DNA of 38,919 nucleotides from Candidatus Peregrinibacteria bacterium (GTDB taxonomy: Bacteria; Patescibacteriota; Gracilibacteria; UM-FILTER-43-11): assembly GCA_016932495.1 (NCBI GenBank), contig JAFGCR010000042.1, forward strand, positions 1 through 38,919, in the 5' to 3' direction. The notes under the pieces are model-generated. The model was given only the letters and a program-made list of their open reading frames with translations. It did no database searches and had not been told where the DNA came from. A program made the position numbers and the translations under genes. Below, in pieces: positions 1-7,344 of the stretch (position 1 is the stretch's first letter; every line of letters begins with the position of its first letter).

Positions 1-87
1 ATCACCATGCGCTTCTGGATCATCGGGGCCATGGCGGCCGCAATCGGACTGATCATCGGACTCATCGGAATGGGAAGCGGATTATAA
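1..87 (+). CDS. mraY: MraY C-terminus (partial)
   Basis: This is the last 28 codons of a gene that enters from the left edge and ends with TAA at 85-87. The fragment reads ITMRFWIIGAM followed by a hydrophobic stretch and a short glycine-rich end. The R-F-W-I-I block followed by a final membrane helix matches the extreme C-terminus of phospho-N-acetylmuramoyl-pentapeptide transferase, which moves phospho-MurNAc-pentapeptide onto undecaprenyl phosphate at the inner face of the membrane in peptidoglycan synthesis. The match rests on a short but characteristic motif. The rest of the gene lies outside the window, so length and active-site aspartates cannot be checked. A terminator follows directly. 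Confidence 0.72.
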   Translation: MTMRFWIIGAMAAAIGLIIGLIGMGSGL

Positions 88-134
88 AAACAGCTTCAGA
101 AATCATCTCACCCTTGAGATAAAGGCTGTTTTTT
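86..134 (+). terminator. Terminator after mraY
   Basis: An outer stem AACAGCtt/aaGGCTGTT encloses an inner hairpin (ATCTCA, loop CCCT, TGAGAT) and ends in a run of T at 129-134. The stop codon of mraY is at its foot. The right half also holds the promoter of the next gene. Confidence 0.75.
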
Positions 135-142
135 GGTATAAT
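114..142 (+). promoter_or_regulatory. Promoter of GGDEF gene, probably leaderless
   Basis: A -35 box TTGAGA (114-119) and a -10 box TATAAT (137-142) are 17 nt apart. Only seven bases separate the -10 box from the ATG at 150, so transcription should start on or next to the start codon. The -35 box sits in the inner hairpin of the preceding terminator, and the T-run forms the spacer. Confidence 0.7.
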
Positions 143-149
143 AATAAGA

Positions 150-1148
150 ATGAAAAAACATAAACAGGAAAAAATCATCGATTCGATCAAAGAGCTGGAA
201 ACAGCCTTATGGCCCGACCCTGAGGAATCAATTGAAGAAGCCGTAAAAATTCTTCAGGAACTGGAACCTAATTTAACAAAAAAACAAGCCGGAGAATGGG
301 TACAGGACCGGGCCACCGCCATTCAGGAAGCACGGGCGCGCATTTTCGCGGAAATGGAAGCGGAAATCGAAAAACAGCGCGCGGATAAAGCAGAAGAAGG
401 GATTATAACTGATCACTTAACTGGGATCGGGAACCGGGGTGCTTATCACCAAAGAATCGATTTTCAGATCTCAAATGCGGAACGATATGGCCGGCCCTTT
501 GCTTTAATCATGGCTGATATCGATCATTTTAAACGGGTCAACGATACCTATGGCCATGCGATGGGAGACAAAGTGCTGAAAGAGGTGGCAAGAACCCTTA
601 AAAACAATCTCAGAGCTGTGGACATGGTAGCCCGTTATGGCGGAGAAGAATTCGTCGTAATATTACCGGATGCCGAAATGCGCGAAGCAGGATTGGTTGC
701 CGAAAAATTAAGAAAAGCGATAGAGGAACAGGTGCGCATTATCCATAAAGGTGAATCATTGCAAATAAATATCTCAGCCGGATTCGCTGAATATAATCCC
801 GTAGGCCTTAATACGGCTGATCGGCTGCAGTCCGCCGCTGACAAAGCGCTTTATCATGCCAAAGTCGAAGGAAGAAACCGGGTAAAAGCCTATGAAAAAA
901 AGATGACTATGCCCGAAGATATAAAGCTTTTGAAGGAACTGGATGAGCTGATCGTCCGCTTTGATATATTAAAAGGACAGTTCAAATATAAAAAAGAGGT
1001 TCTGGGATTGATTGAAAAACACAAGCCGCATCTGGCAGAAGCAATCCGGGATGAAATAACTCACATAAAAAAACAGCTGAGTGTCCTTAAGGAACAGATT
1101 GAGGACAAACGGGCTGAAGTCAAAAAACTGAAAAAAAGAACAGCCTAA
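150..1148 (+). CDS. GGDEF-domain protein (putative diguanylate cyclase)
   Basis: This 332-residue soluble protein has a helical, charged N-terminus (about 1-85), a GGDEF domain (about 86-245) and a coiled-coil C-terminus (about 255-330). The signature is present as GGEEF at residues 164-168. An RxxD product-inhibition site (R155, D158) lies five residues upstream, as in feedback-controlled diguanylate cyclases. From the family, it would make cyclic di-GMP from two GTP. No membrane segment, PAS or receiver domain is visible, so the trigger is probably carried by the coiled coils or by dimerisation. The predicted promoter leaves essentially no 5' leader and there is no Shine-Dalgarno site. The stop codon overlaps the stop of the convergent gene by 4 nt. 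No c-di-GMP receptor gene is visible in the window. Confidence 0.92.
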   Translation: MKKHKQEKIIDSIKELETALWPDPEESIEEAVKILQELEPNLTKKQAGEWVQDRATAIQEARARIFAEMEAEIEKQRADKAEEGIITDHLTGIGNRGAYHQRIDFQISNAERYGRPFALIMADIDHFKRVNDTYGHAMGDKVLKEVARTLKNNLRAVDMVARYGGEEFVVILPDAEMREAGLVAEKLRKAIEEQVRIIHKGESLQINISAGFAEYNPVGLNTADRLQSAADKALYHAKVEGRNRVKAYEKKMTMPEDIKLLKELDELIVRFDILKGQFKYKKEVLGLIEKHKPHLAEAIRDEITHIKKQLSVLKEQIEDKRAEVKKLKKRTA

Positions 1149-1552
1149 TCAGTCTCTTCGGAGACTCGCTTCCTATGTTTGTCAGTTTCCTCCTCAAGGC
1201 GTTTTTGCCCTACATACTTAATATATTTGGCGAGTTCCATGCGTTCGCCATCATCAGCTAAAATAAAACAATCTCCTGTCTCGGGATCGATTTCAACTTG
1301 TTCATCTCTTAAATGGCCAGCCTCTTTCAGGACCTCTAAAGCATCATCTCGTATAGTTGTTATCAGGATTTCCCCCTGATGAAGCTGAAGTCTGGCATCC
1401 GCCAAAGACAAACTATCAACAGGGATGACGCTCTCTTCTTCTACAATTTCAATAGCCGGTCTGCCTAAGCACTGTCGGGGGGCGGAGCGCCGGTCATCAG
1501 GAAAAGGGATGACGCCATCGGTTTGCCCCTGCTTTTTATCATGAACGGCCAT
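1145..1552 (-). CDS. Hypothetical protein, 135 aa
   Basis: I do not recognise this protein. It is acidic and soluble, with no membrane segment. The N-terminal third looks disordered, the middle (about residues 40-110) has alternating hydrophobic and charged residues with one cysteine, and the end is a highly charged helix. The open frame extends upstream to a TTG at 1558, but the ATG at 1552 is the better start. A strong promoter lies 29 nt upstream at 1581-1609 and a second possible one at 1682-1710, so the gene looks individually controlled. It converges on the GGDEF gene with a 4-nt stop overlap. The promoters support a real gene, but its function is unknown. Confidence 0.6.
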   Translation of the reverse strand: MAVHDKKQGQTDGVIPFPDDRRSAPRQCLGRPAIEIVEEESVIPVDSLSLADARLQLHQGEILITTIRDDALEVLKEAGHLRDEQVEIDPETGDCFILADDGERMELAKYIKYVGQKRLEEETDKHRKRVSEETD

Positions 1553-1580
1553 AAGCAAAATAACAGAGAAATAGGATAAA

Positions 1581-1609
1581 ATTGTAATAAGTTATTTACA
1601 AAATGTCAA
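1581..1609 (-). promoter_or_regulatory. Promoter of the 1145-1552 gene
   Basis: Read on the minus strand, a consensus -35 TTGACA (1609-1604) is followed after 17 nt by -10 TACAAT (1586-1581). The -35 is preceded by TA, giving the word TATTGACA that recurs in front of several genes here. Confidence 0.75.
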
Positions 1610-1643
1610 TATAGTTGTTTAATAATAGCTAAAATTAAAATTC

Positions 1644-1665
1644 TGGCTTAATTAAGCCATTTTTT
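1644..1665. terminator. Hairpin with T-run between two promoters
   Basis: The perfect palindrome TGGCTTAATTAAGCCA (1644-1659) is followed on the plus strand by six T. On the minus strand it is followed by a weaker T-rich tract, so it may work in both directions. It lies between the two minus-strand promoters of the 1145-1552 gene and could attenuate the distal one. Confidence 0.5.
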
Positions 1666-1681
1666 AAATATTAAAATATAT

Positions 1682-1710
1682 ATTAAAAAATATTATTTAT
1701 ATTATGTCAA
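1682..1710 (-). promoter_or_regulatory. Second, distal minus-strand promoter candidate
   Basis: On the minus strand TTGACA (1710-1705), a 17-nt spacer and TTTAAT (1687-1682) form a promoter-like pair about 130 nt from the gene at 1552. The -10 box differs from consensus at one position. The surrounding DNA is extremely AT-rich, which raises the chance of accidental -10 matches. Confidence 0.45.
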
Positions 1711-1761
1711 TATAAAAATACCTTAAAAAGAAGGCTTTTTGGATTTTTGAGGTCTAAGGCA

Positions 1762-1790
1762 TTGAGTTTTCCTCTGAAATATGATAAAAT
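1762..1790 (+). promoter_or_regulatory. Promoter of the VirB4-like gene
   Basis: TTGAGT (1762-1767) and TAAAAT (1785-1790) are 17 nt apart. The predicted start leaves a leader of about 13 nt before the ATG at 1811, with no Shine-Dalgarno site. Confidence 0.6.
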
Positions 1791-1810
1791 ATTAAGATTA
1801 AATAAAACAA

Positions 1811-4021
1811 ATGGACATCAAAAAAGGATCACCGGCTGAAACCCCGAAACCGACTTTTGTGTACCAGACAGTAGAAACTCCCCCGGCCGTTCAGGCCCAA
1901 ACCGTTCCGCCCCCGCCAGGAATCCCTGATTCCCTGAAAGAAAAAAAAGTGCAGGAGGAGCCTAAAAGTGTTGTCTTTGACGAAAAAACGAAACAGGAAG
2001 CCCAGTCCAAAAAAATGGGCTTTTGGCAAAAACTGAAATACACGCTTTTTCCTCCTAAAAAACCTAAAATAGACAGCGTGGATAGGGGGGGACGGCAGGC
2101 GGCTCCTGGAGAAGAAAAAACAGACCCTAAAACGGAGGCGCAAAAAATACGCGAAGCGGAAAAGATCTACCGTGAAGGCCTGGCCACGATCAAAGACATG
2201 ATCGCTCCGTCTTCCATGGAATTTATGTATGATAAATTCAGCCTGAACGGAGTATATGGCAAGAGCTTTTTTGTTTACGCTTATCCCCGTTACATCGAGG
2301 CCAACTGGCTGTCGCCCGTGGTCAATTTCGATGTGACCATGGATATTTCGATGTTTGTCTATCCTACCAGCAGTGCGGCCATTATGAAATTCCTGAAAAA
2401 AAAGGTGGCTCAGATCCAGTCCACCATGCGCATTGAAAAAGAAAAAGGCATGGTCAGTGATCCGGCTCTGGAAACCGCCCTGCAGGATGCCGAAGAACTG
2501 CGCCGGAACATCCAGCGCGGGGAAGAAAAATTCTTCCAGTATGCCCTGTACTTCACCATCTACGCGGATGATGAGGAAAGGCTGAAAAAAATCCAGACCC
2601 GCCTGGAAAGTGCTTTGGGCGGAAAACTGATTTTGACCAAATCCGCAGACCTTCAGGTAGAACATGGGTTTAATTCCACCATCCCGCTGGCTATGGATGA
2701 ACTCGAGGTAACACGAAACATGAACACGGACCCTCTGTCGACGACCTTCCCTTTCACATCGTCCGATCTGACTTCCAATCAGGGCATCCTTTATGGGATC
2801 AACCGCCACAATGACAGCCTGATCATCTTTGACCGGTTCGCCCTTGAGAACGCCAACTCAGTGGTCTTCGCCACCTCTGGCGCTGGTAAGTCGTACGCGG
2901 TAAAACTCGAAGTGCTCCGTTCTATGATGATGGGGACCGACGTGATTGTCATAGACCCGGAAAATGAATACGAAGCACTGGCCAACATGATAGGGGGGAC
3001 ATATTTAAAAGTCTCTCTGAATTCCGACCGTCGTATCAATCCATTCGACCTTCCCGTTCCCTTAAAAGACGAGGAAAGCAAACCGGGCGATCTGCTCCGG
3101 TCCAATATCATCACTCTGCATGGCCTTTTGAATCTGATGCTCGGCAAACTGACCCCCGAAGAAGAAGGGCTGATGGATAAAGCGCTGATCGACACCTATG
3201 CCCTGAAAGGCATTACCATGGAAATAGCAGACCCCTCCCGGATGGAACCGCCGACCATGGAAGACCTGTACGATGTTTTAAGCAGCATGAAAGGGGCCGA
3301 AAATCTGGCCCAGCGTCTGCAAAAGTACACAATCGGCACCTTTGCGGGTATCTTCAACAAACCAACCAATGTGGATTTAAATTCAGGCATGCTCGTATTC
3401 TGCATCCGGGACCTGGAAGATTCCCTGCGGCCGATTGGCATGTATATCATCCTGAATTATATCTGGAACCGTGTGCGGTCGGAATTAAAAAAACGCCTGC
3501 TGATTATTGATGAAGCCTGGTCGCTGGTACAGCACGAAGATAGTGCGCGCTTCCTGTATGGTCTGGTAAAACGCGCCCGTAAATACTACCTGGGTATCAC
3601 CACCATTACACAAGACGTAACGGACTTCGTCAATTCCGATTACGGACGTCCGATCATCACCAACTCTTCCATGCAGCTCCTTTTGAAACAAGCACCCAGC
3701 TCAGTGGAAGGACTGACAAAAATCTTCAACCTGACTGAAGGTGAAAAATACCTGCTCTTAAATTCGACTATCGGGCAAGGTTTGTTCTTCGCGGGCCTTA
3801 AGCATGTGGCCATCCAGATCATTGCGAGTTACGCGGAAGACAAGGTTATCACCACCAAACCGGATGAGATCCTTCAGCAGAGGAAAGATGTCGCGCATCG
3901 CGCCGCCCCGGAACCGCCCATGGAGACATTCGAAGAACAGACACAGGAACCGGAAGAACCGACCACTCCCGATGAAACAGCCGGGGGAGGGATGGAAACA
4001 CCATCCGCTCCGCCGCTTTAA
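1811..4021 (+). CDS. VirB4/TraC-like type IV secretion ATPase
   Basis: This 736-residue protein has a proline- and lysine-rich N-terminus (1-110), a conserved VirB4-type N-domain (about 115-320) and a RecA-fold ATPase domain (about 330-690). The Walker A motif is SGAGKS with K360; Walker B is LLIIDEAW with D567 and E568. The tail after about 695 is rich in Pro, Glu and Thr. VirB4 proteins are cytoplasmic-face ATPases that power pilus or DNA-transfer machines, and lone VirB4 homologues are widespread in CPR genomes. No PrgI, VirB6 or pilin gene lies beside it; the VirD4-like partner is 14.6 kb away. The gene has its own promoter and converges on the next gene with a 4-nt overlap at the stop codons. 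The family call is firm; the machine it serves is inferred. Confidence 0.9.
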   Translation: MDIKKGSPAETPKPTFVYQTVETPPAVQAQTVPPPPGIPDSLKEKKVQEEPKSVVFDEKTKQEAQSKKMGFWQKLKYTLFPPKKPKIDSVDRGGRQAAPGEEKTDPKTEAQKIREAEKIYREGLATIKDMIAPSSMEFMYDKFSLNGVYGKSFFVYAYPRYIEANWLSPVVNFDVTMDISMFVYPTSSAAIMKFLKKKVAQIQSTMRIEKEKGMVSDPALETALQDAEELRRNIQRGEEKFFQYALYFTIYADDEERLKKIQTRLESALGGKLILTKSADLQVEHGFNSTIPLAMDELEVTRNMNTDPLSTTFPFTSSDLTSNQGILYGINRHNDSLIIFDRFALENANSVVFATSGAGKSYAVKLEVLRSMMMGTDVIVIDPENEYEALANMIGGTYLKVSLNSDRRINPFDLPVPLKDEESKPGDLLRSNIITLHGLLNLMLGKLTPEEEGLMDKALIDTYALKGITMEIADPSRMEPPTMEDLYDVLSSMKGAENLAQRLQKYTIGTFAGIFNKPTNVDLNSGMLVFCIRDLEDSLRPIGMYIILNYIWNRVRSELKKRLLIIDEAWSLVQHEDSARFLYGLVKRARKYYLGITTITQDVTDFVNSDYGRPIITNSSMQLLLKQAPSSVEGLTKIFNLTEGEKYLLLNSTIGQGLFFAGLKHVAIQIIASYAEDKVITTKPDEILQQRKDVAHRAAPEPPMETFEEQTQEPEEPTTPDETAGGGMETPSAPPL

Positions 4022-4359
4022 CAGGTAAGATGGAAAGCGCCGGCAACACTTTTCTTTTCGCTTAAAAGCCGGTTATAGGTCTTTACGGCCTCACCGGTCA
4101 TTTGGACGATGACATCCGCCCCCCTATTTTTAACGTATTCAATGGTTTCCGCAGGTACTTGGCATACCCCGCTCGCTCCGTTTCCGATGACCAGAACGTC
4201 GAAAGATTCAGGAAGGTCTTTCAAGTCTTCAATAGTCATATTATGCCCGTCCTCACGCCACCAGTTATCATTCAAAAGCCTTTCACCGTGCAAAATGAGG
4301 TCATGGGTATATATTTTGCCGTTAATGGTCATCGAGCCGAACTCATAATCCTCTATCAT
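4018..4359 (-). CDS. Mth938-like domain protein
   Basis: This protein of about 113 residues matches the Mth938/NDUFAF3/AAMDC fold: an EFGSM-TINGKIY start, a central D-V-L-V-I-G-N-G-A-S-G block and a C-terminal Y-N-R-L-L motif. Members are small single-domain proteins of poorly known role; the eukaryotic relative NDUFAF3 helps assemble complex I. I chose the ATG at 4359 because the longer frame starts with TTG at 4392, inside the upstream gene, and the family normally begins just before the FGS motif. The gene follows the 4370-4804 gene with a 10-nt gap, so the two are probably co-transcribed. Its stop overlaps that of the VirB4-like gene by 4 nt. Confidence 0.8.
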   Translation of the reverse strand: MIEDYEFGSMTINGKIYTHDLILHGERLLNDNWWREDGHNMTIEDLKDLPESFDVLVIGNGASGVCQVPAETIEYVKNRGADVIVQMTGEAVKTYNRLLSEKKSVAGAFHLTC

Positions 4360-4369
4360 ACAGCGGAGC

Positions 4370-4804
4370 TTATTCTTCAAAATCCGGGACAATCAAAACA
4401 GGCTCATCTCCCAGTTCAAATGTATCACGGATTTCCGTTTCGAGGGCCGTAGTATCGATATCATTGGGATTATAATCCCCGTAAACCGTGCTTTTCCCGT
4501 ACAACCGGCATTCCGCATAATCATCAAACAATTCAATCTCGATTTTCCCGCCTCCGATGATCACCTCTTTCACATCCATACTTTTAGCGTCTTTCACGCC
4601 CAATTCACGGATCAGGTCGTCATGAAAAAAAGACACACTATCCCATTCCCTTTTAGGGAAAAGCTTGGCGAAAAACTGGCCCTCATCAGATAAGACAAAC
4701 TTTCCTTTATAAGCTTTAATGGCCTTAAAATCATCCAAATCCTCCCCCCACAGCTTAGTGCGGGGCTGATCTTCGATCACGGCGATATCGGTAGCGGCGG
4801 ACAT
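4370..4804 (-). CDS. Janus/Ocnus (PHPT1-like) family protein
   Basis: This 144-residue protein resembles the Janus/Ocnus family, whose animal member PHPT1 is a 14-kDa phosphohistidine phosphatase. The pattern that supports this is a candidate catalytic histidine in FFHDDL (H61), then 22 residues later GGGKIEI (84-90), then RLYGKSTVYGDY (100-111). PHPT1 has the same order: H-A-D-I, G-G-G-R-I, V-Y-G-Y-S-x-x-Y-G. The first 40 residues are not part of that core. If active it would remove phosphate from phosphohistidine or phospholysine, but no substrate is evident. The downstream Mth938-like gene is likely in the same operon. A -10-like TACAAT sits at 4835-4830, just after the tRNA-Glu terminator. 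The assignment is from pattern alone. Confidence 0.6.
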   Translation of the reverse strand: MSAATDIAVIEDQPRTKLWGEDLDDFKAIKAYKGKFVLSDEGQFFAKLFPKREWDSVSFFHDDLIRELGVKDAKSMDVKEVIIGGGKIEIELFDDYAECRLYGKSTVYGDYNPNDIDTTALETEIRDTFELGDEPVLIVPDFEE

Positions 4805-4837
4805 ACTTTTATTTTTATTGGCTATTTTAATTGTATC

Positions 4838-4866
4838 AAAAAAACCACGATAGCGGAATATTGTGG
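4838..4866 (-). terminator. Terminator of tRNA-Glu
   Basis: On the minus strand a stem CCACxATA/TATxGTGG (4866-4845) is followed by seven T (4844-4838). It begins immediately after the encoded CCA end of the tRNA. Confidence 0.75.
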
Positions 4867-4941
4867 TGGCAGGGCCACGGGGAATCGAACCCCGGTTACC
4901 GGAATGAGAATCCGGCGTCCTAACCGCTAGACGATGGCCCC
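4867..4941 (-). tRNA. tRNA-Glu (TTC)
   Basis: The minus strand folds as a complete tRNA. The acceptor is GGGGCCA with TGGCCCT (first pair G-U), the D-loop contains TAGCGGTTAGGA, and the anticodon arm is CCGGA-TTCTCAT-TCCGG with anticodon TTC. The T-arm contains GGTTCGATTCC. Discriminator G at 4870 is followed by an encoded CCA (4869-4867). A possible promoter lies upstream (TTTACA 4991-4986 and an AT-rich -10 near 4968), and a terminator follows directly. Confidence 0.96.
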
Positions 4942-5005
4942 TCGTTAGGATTTTGCTTCATTATTTTTATGGAAAAACCTTTTTTTGTAAAGCATTAAAA
5001 CAAAC

Positions 5006-5035
5006 TTGCCAGAATCTTCGTTTTTCTGATACGCT
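5006..5035 (+). promoter_or_regulatory. Promoter of tRNA-Val
   Basis: TTGCCA (5006-5011) and TACGCT (5030-5035) are 18 nt apart. The tRNA begins 14 nt after the -10 box. Confidence 0.45.
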
Positions 5036-5049
5036 TTTTTGGCAAAAGG

Positions 5050-5126
5050 GGGCGCTTAGCTCAGTTGGTTAGAGCGTCTGGTTTACACCCAGAAGGTCAA
5101 TGGTTCGACTCCATTAGCGCCCACCA
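5050..5126 (+). tRNA. tRNA-Val (TAC)
   Basis: The acceptor stem is GGGCGCT/AGCGCCC, the D-loop contains AGCTCAGTTGGTTAGAG, and the anticodon arm is TCTGG-TTTACAC-CCAGA with anticodon TAC. The T-arm contains GGTTCGACTCC. Discriminator A is at 5123 and CCA is encoded at 5124-5126. The next base, 5127, already belongs to the stop codon of the convergent sod gene, so no terminator can sit between them. Confidence 0.96.
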
Positions 5127-5732
5127 TTATTTCCCCGTATACGCCTTTTCCGCGTACGCCCAGTTCACCACATTCCACCAGGCTTCGACAAAATCAAGGC
5201 GGCGGTTTTGGTATTTCAGGTAATACGCGTGTTCCCATACGTCGATGCCGATAAGCGGGGTAAGGCCTTTTGAAACGGGACTGTCCTGATTGGGCGTCTG
5301 GAGGATGGATAAACGGCCCTCCTGATCCTTCACCAGCCACGCCCATCCGCTCCCGAAAACAGTCGACGCGGCAGCGGTAAATTCCTGCTTAAAAGACTCG
5401 AAACTGCCGAACATTTCATCAATGGATTTAGCCAACTCACCCCCTGGTTGTCCCCCTCCCTCCGGGCTCATCATCTCAAAGAAAAGATTGTGGTGGAAAT
5501 AACCCCCTCCGTTATTCCGGACAGCCGTACGGATGGCTTCCGGAACTGAATCCAGATCGCCTAAAACCTGTTCCACCGGCTTAGCCGAAAGGTCATCATG
5601 GCCTTCAAGCGCCGCCAGATACTTGGTGAGATAAGCTTGGTGATGTTTGTCATGATGGACTTTCATGGTCGCTTCATCCACATGGGGTTCGAGCGCGTTA
5701 TACGCGTAAGGCAGATCGGGTAAGGTGTTCAT
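5127..5732 (-). CDS. sodA: Superoxide dismutase, Mn/Fe family
   Basis: This 201-residue enzyme converts superoxide to oxygen and hydrogen peroxide. Length and motifs match the Mn/Fe family throughout: HHDKHHQAY near residues 26-34 (first ligand), [14 protein letters not shown] (second histidine ligand), and [15 protein letters not shown] (Asp and His ligands). The GGG-Y-F-H-H block and the Gln in the TPNQDSP segment favour the manganese or cambialistic type over strict Fe-SOD; this is inference from family patterns. No signal peptide is visible, so it should act in the cytoplasm. The stop codon abuts the 3' CCA of tRNA-Val. Upstream, an inverted repeat at 5773-5808 lies between this gene and the divergent NUDIX gene. 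Confidence 0.95.
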   Translation of the reverse strand: MNTLPDLPYAYNALEPHVDEATMKVHHDKHHQAYLTKYLAALEGHDDLSAKPVEQVLGDLDSVPEAIRTAVRNNGGGYFHHNLFFEMMSPEGGGQPGGELAKSIDEMFGSFESFKQEFTAAASTVFGSGWAWLVKDQEGRLSILQTPNQDSPVSKGLTPLIGIDVWEHAYYLKYQNRRLDFVEAWWNVVNWAYAEKAYTGK

Positions 5733-5772
5733 AATAATCAGGTTAAAAACTAAAAATTTGTTTTGAAACCAT

Positions 5773-5808
5773 AAGGTTTAAGGGTAGATTTAAAATACCA
5801 TAAACCTT
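5773..5808. promoter_or_regulatory. Inverted repeat between sod and NUDIX
   Basis: The arms AAGGTTTAaGGGTA and TACCaTAAACCTT face each other over an AT-rich centre, seven bases before the NUDIX start at 5816. It could be an operator shared by the divergent genes. The T-run after it also makes it look like a weak plus-strand terminator. No regulator can be named. Confidence 0.45.
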
Positions 5809-5815
5809 TTTTAAA

Positions 5816-6238
5816 ATGAATGAACCGTATGACCATCCATGGGTAGGATCTCTCAATCTGATCACGGATGATGATGGAAAAATCCTTTTAATGAAACGGG
5901 CCGATCAGTCATCCATGTACCCCGGCTATTGGGGGCTGGTAGGGGGTTTTATCGACTGGGGGGAAACCGGGGAGCAGGCCGCCATCCGGGAAGCAAAAGA
6001 AGAGATAGGTGTCACCGTAAAAGTGGAGCGGTTTATCGGCCGCTATTACAACACGCCCACACCTAAAAAATCTATTGTCACCAGCCTCCCTCATTACTCA
6101 AAAATCGTTGCCGGCACCCCGCACTGCGCCCAGCAGGAAGAGTGTTCCGATGTGGGGTGGTTTGCGCCCGATGAGGTACGGAGGATGGAACTGGCCTACG
6201 ACCACAAACAGATATTGGAAGATGAAGGGCTTATCTGA
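5816..6238 (+). CDS. NUDIX hydrolase
   Basis: This 140-residue protein carries a full Nudix box, G44-x5-E50-x7-REAKEEIG (58-65), which binds the divalent metal and cuts nucleoside diphosphates linked to another group. The length is that of a single Nudix domain. The GxWGLVGGFIDWGE context is typical of MutT/ADP-ribose-pyrophosphatase-like members, but the substrate cannot be read from the sequence. The start ATG follows a T/A-rich leader without a Shine-Dalgarno site and lies just after the inverted repeat at 5773-5808. The gene ends with TGA, followed 42 nt later by a small gene on the same strand. Confidence 0.93.
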   Translation: MNEPYDHPWVGSLNLITDDDGKILLMKRADQSSMYPGYWGLVGGFIDWGETGEQAAIREAKEEIGVTVKVERFIGRYYNTPTPKKSIVTSLPHYSKIVAGTPHCAQQEECSDVGWFAPDEVRRMELAYDHKQILEDEGLI

Positions 6239-6280
6239 TAAAATAATGACAAGTCGTTAATCTTTAATCATCGACCGAAA

Positions 6281-6565
6281 ATGGAACACAAAATAAAAGA
6301 ACTGGCCGACGCCATTGTAAGCGCGCGGACCAAATACCTGGTACTGGGCCATGTGAAAGAACTGCATTTTGAAAAAAATCACTTAATCATCGTCGTTGAT
6401 AACGCCGGCCCTTTGCACGAACTGGAAGAAAAAGAAATCGACCATCACCTCCAGCAGGGAATGGAAAAGGTATATGGGGAAGACATCACCTATGAATTAA
6501 GGCTTTTTAAAGAACATCATCCCCATGACCGGGAAAACGAAGTCCCGCACGAGATAAATCAATAG
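6281..6565 (+). CDS. Hypothetical protein, 94 aa
   Basis: I do not recognise this protein. It is small, charged and soluble: a helix (1-25), a likely beta pair (about 18-42, with LIIVVDN), then a long charged helix with a strand near ITYELRLF (66-73) and a His-rich tail. The order loosely resembles the C-terminal part of DUF721/DciA proteins, but not strongly enough to name it. It sits on the same strand as the NUDIX gene, 42 nt downstream, and converges on rnhB with about 20 nt between the stops. Confidence 0.6.
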   Translation: MEHKIKELADAIVSARTKYLVLGHVKELHFEKNHLIIVVDNAGPLHELEEKEIDHHLQQGMEKVYGEDITYELRLFKEHHPHDRENEVPHEINQ

Positions 6566-6585
6566 CGGAGCGATGGTGTCCACTA

Positions 6586-7212
6586 TCACCCCACAATAGC
6601 CTCACGCGAAGCAGCCCCGCCATCGATTCTAAGTGGCGTGAAGCTCATGCGGTGGATTGGACAGGGGCCGTGTTTTTTGATGGCAGTTAAATGGATTTCC
6701 GTTCCATACCCCTTATGCTGATCAAACCCGTAATGGGGATATTTTTGATGGTATTTCTGCATCAGCCGGTCCCGGCTGACTTTGGCTAAAATCGAAGCGG
6801 CGGCAACGCAAAAAACACTTCCATCGCCTCCGATAACTGCTTTCTGGGGGATGCCGGTGATGCTCAGGGGAACCGCGTCGGACAGAACAAAATCAGGCGC
6901 GGGATTGAGTTTTAAGACCGCCTGGCGCATGGCCAGTTTTGCGGCTTCCAAAATGCCCATCTCATCGATCTGCTTCCAGCCCACCACGCCCACCCCGTAA
7001 GACAGGGCAGTATTTTTGATCTCAATAAATAACTGTTCCCTTTTAAGCTCACTCAGTTTTTTGGAATCCTGGATGTCTTTGTTCCGATACCTTTCGGGGA
7101 GTATCACCGCCGCAGCCACCACCGGCCCGGCTAAAGGCCCTCTCCCCGCCTCATCGACCCCGGCGATCAGCTGATAACCCCGTTTCCTAAGCTTTTTTTC
7201 CTCTTTATGCAT
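6586..7212 (-). CDS. rnhB: Ribonuclease HII
   Basis: RNase HII removes the RNA strand of RNA-DNA hybrids and single ribonucleotides misinserted in DNA. All motifs are present: AGVDEAGRGPLAGPVV near the N-terminus (catalytic D20, E21), DSKKLSELKR, the SDAVPL block with the third aspartate, and AAASILAKVSRDRLM with the fourth. At 208 residues it has the usual length. The open frame reaches a TTG at 7215, but the ATG at 7212 is the natural start. No operon partner is evident: the next gene upstream on this strand starts at 8877 and ends 132 nt before this start. Confidence 0.96.
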   Translation of the reverse strand: MHKEEKKLRKRGYQLIAGVDEAGRGPLAGPVVAAAVILPERYRNKDIQDSKKLSELKREQLFIEIKNTALSYGVGVVGWKQIDEMGILEAAKLAMRQAVLKLNPAPDFVLSDAVPLSITGIPQKAVIGGDGSVFCVAAASILAKVSRDRLMQKYHQKYPHYGFDQHKGYGTEIHLTAIKKHGPCPIHRMSFTPLRIDGGAASREAIVG

Positions 7213-7344
7213 CAAATAAAAAAATGTGAAAAAATAATGAGTTTTGCTTTGTCATGAATCAATCTGAAGACAATGAGGGTGTTCAAAAATTGAAGAAATG
7301 GCAATTAGTGTTTTCTGCAAATTTTTTCAAATTTTTTCAATTTT

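Noticed and set aside
1829-2809. A 326-codon minus-strand frame inside the VirB4-like gene
   Set aside because: It lies wholly opposite a gene with clear ATPase motifs, is rich in Phe, Arg and His, and shows no domain.
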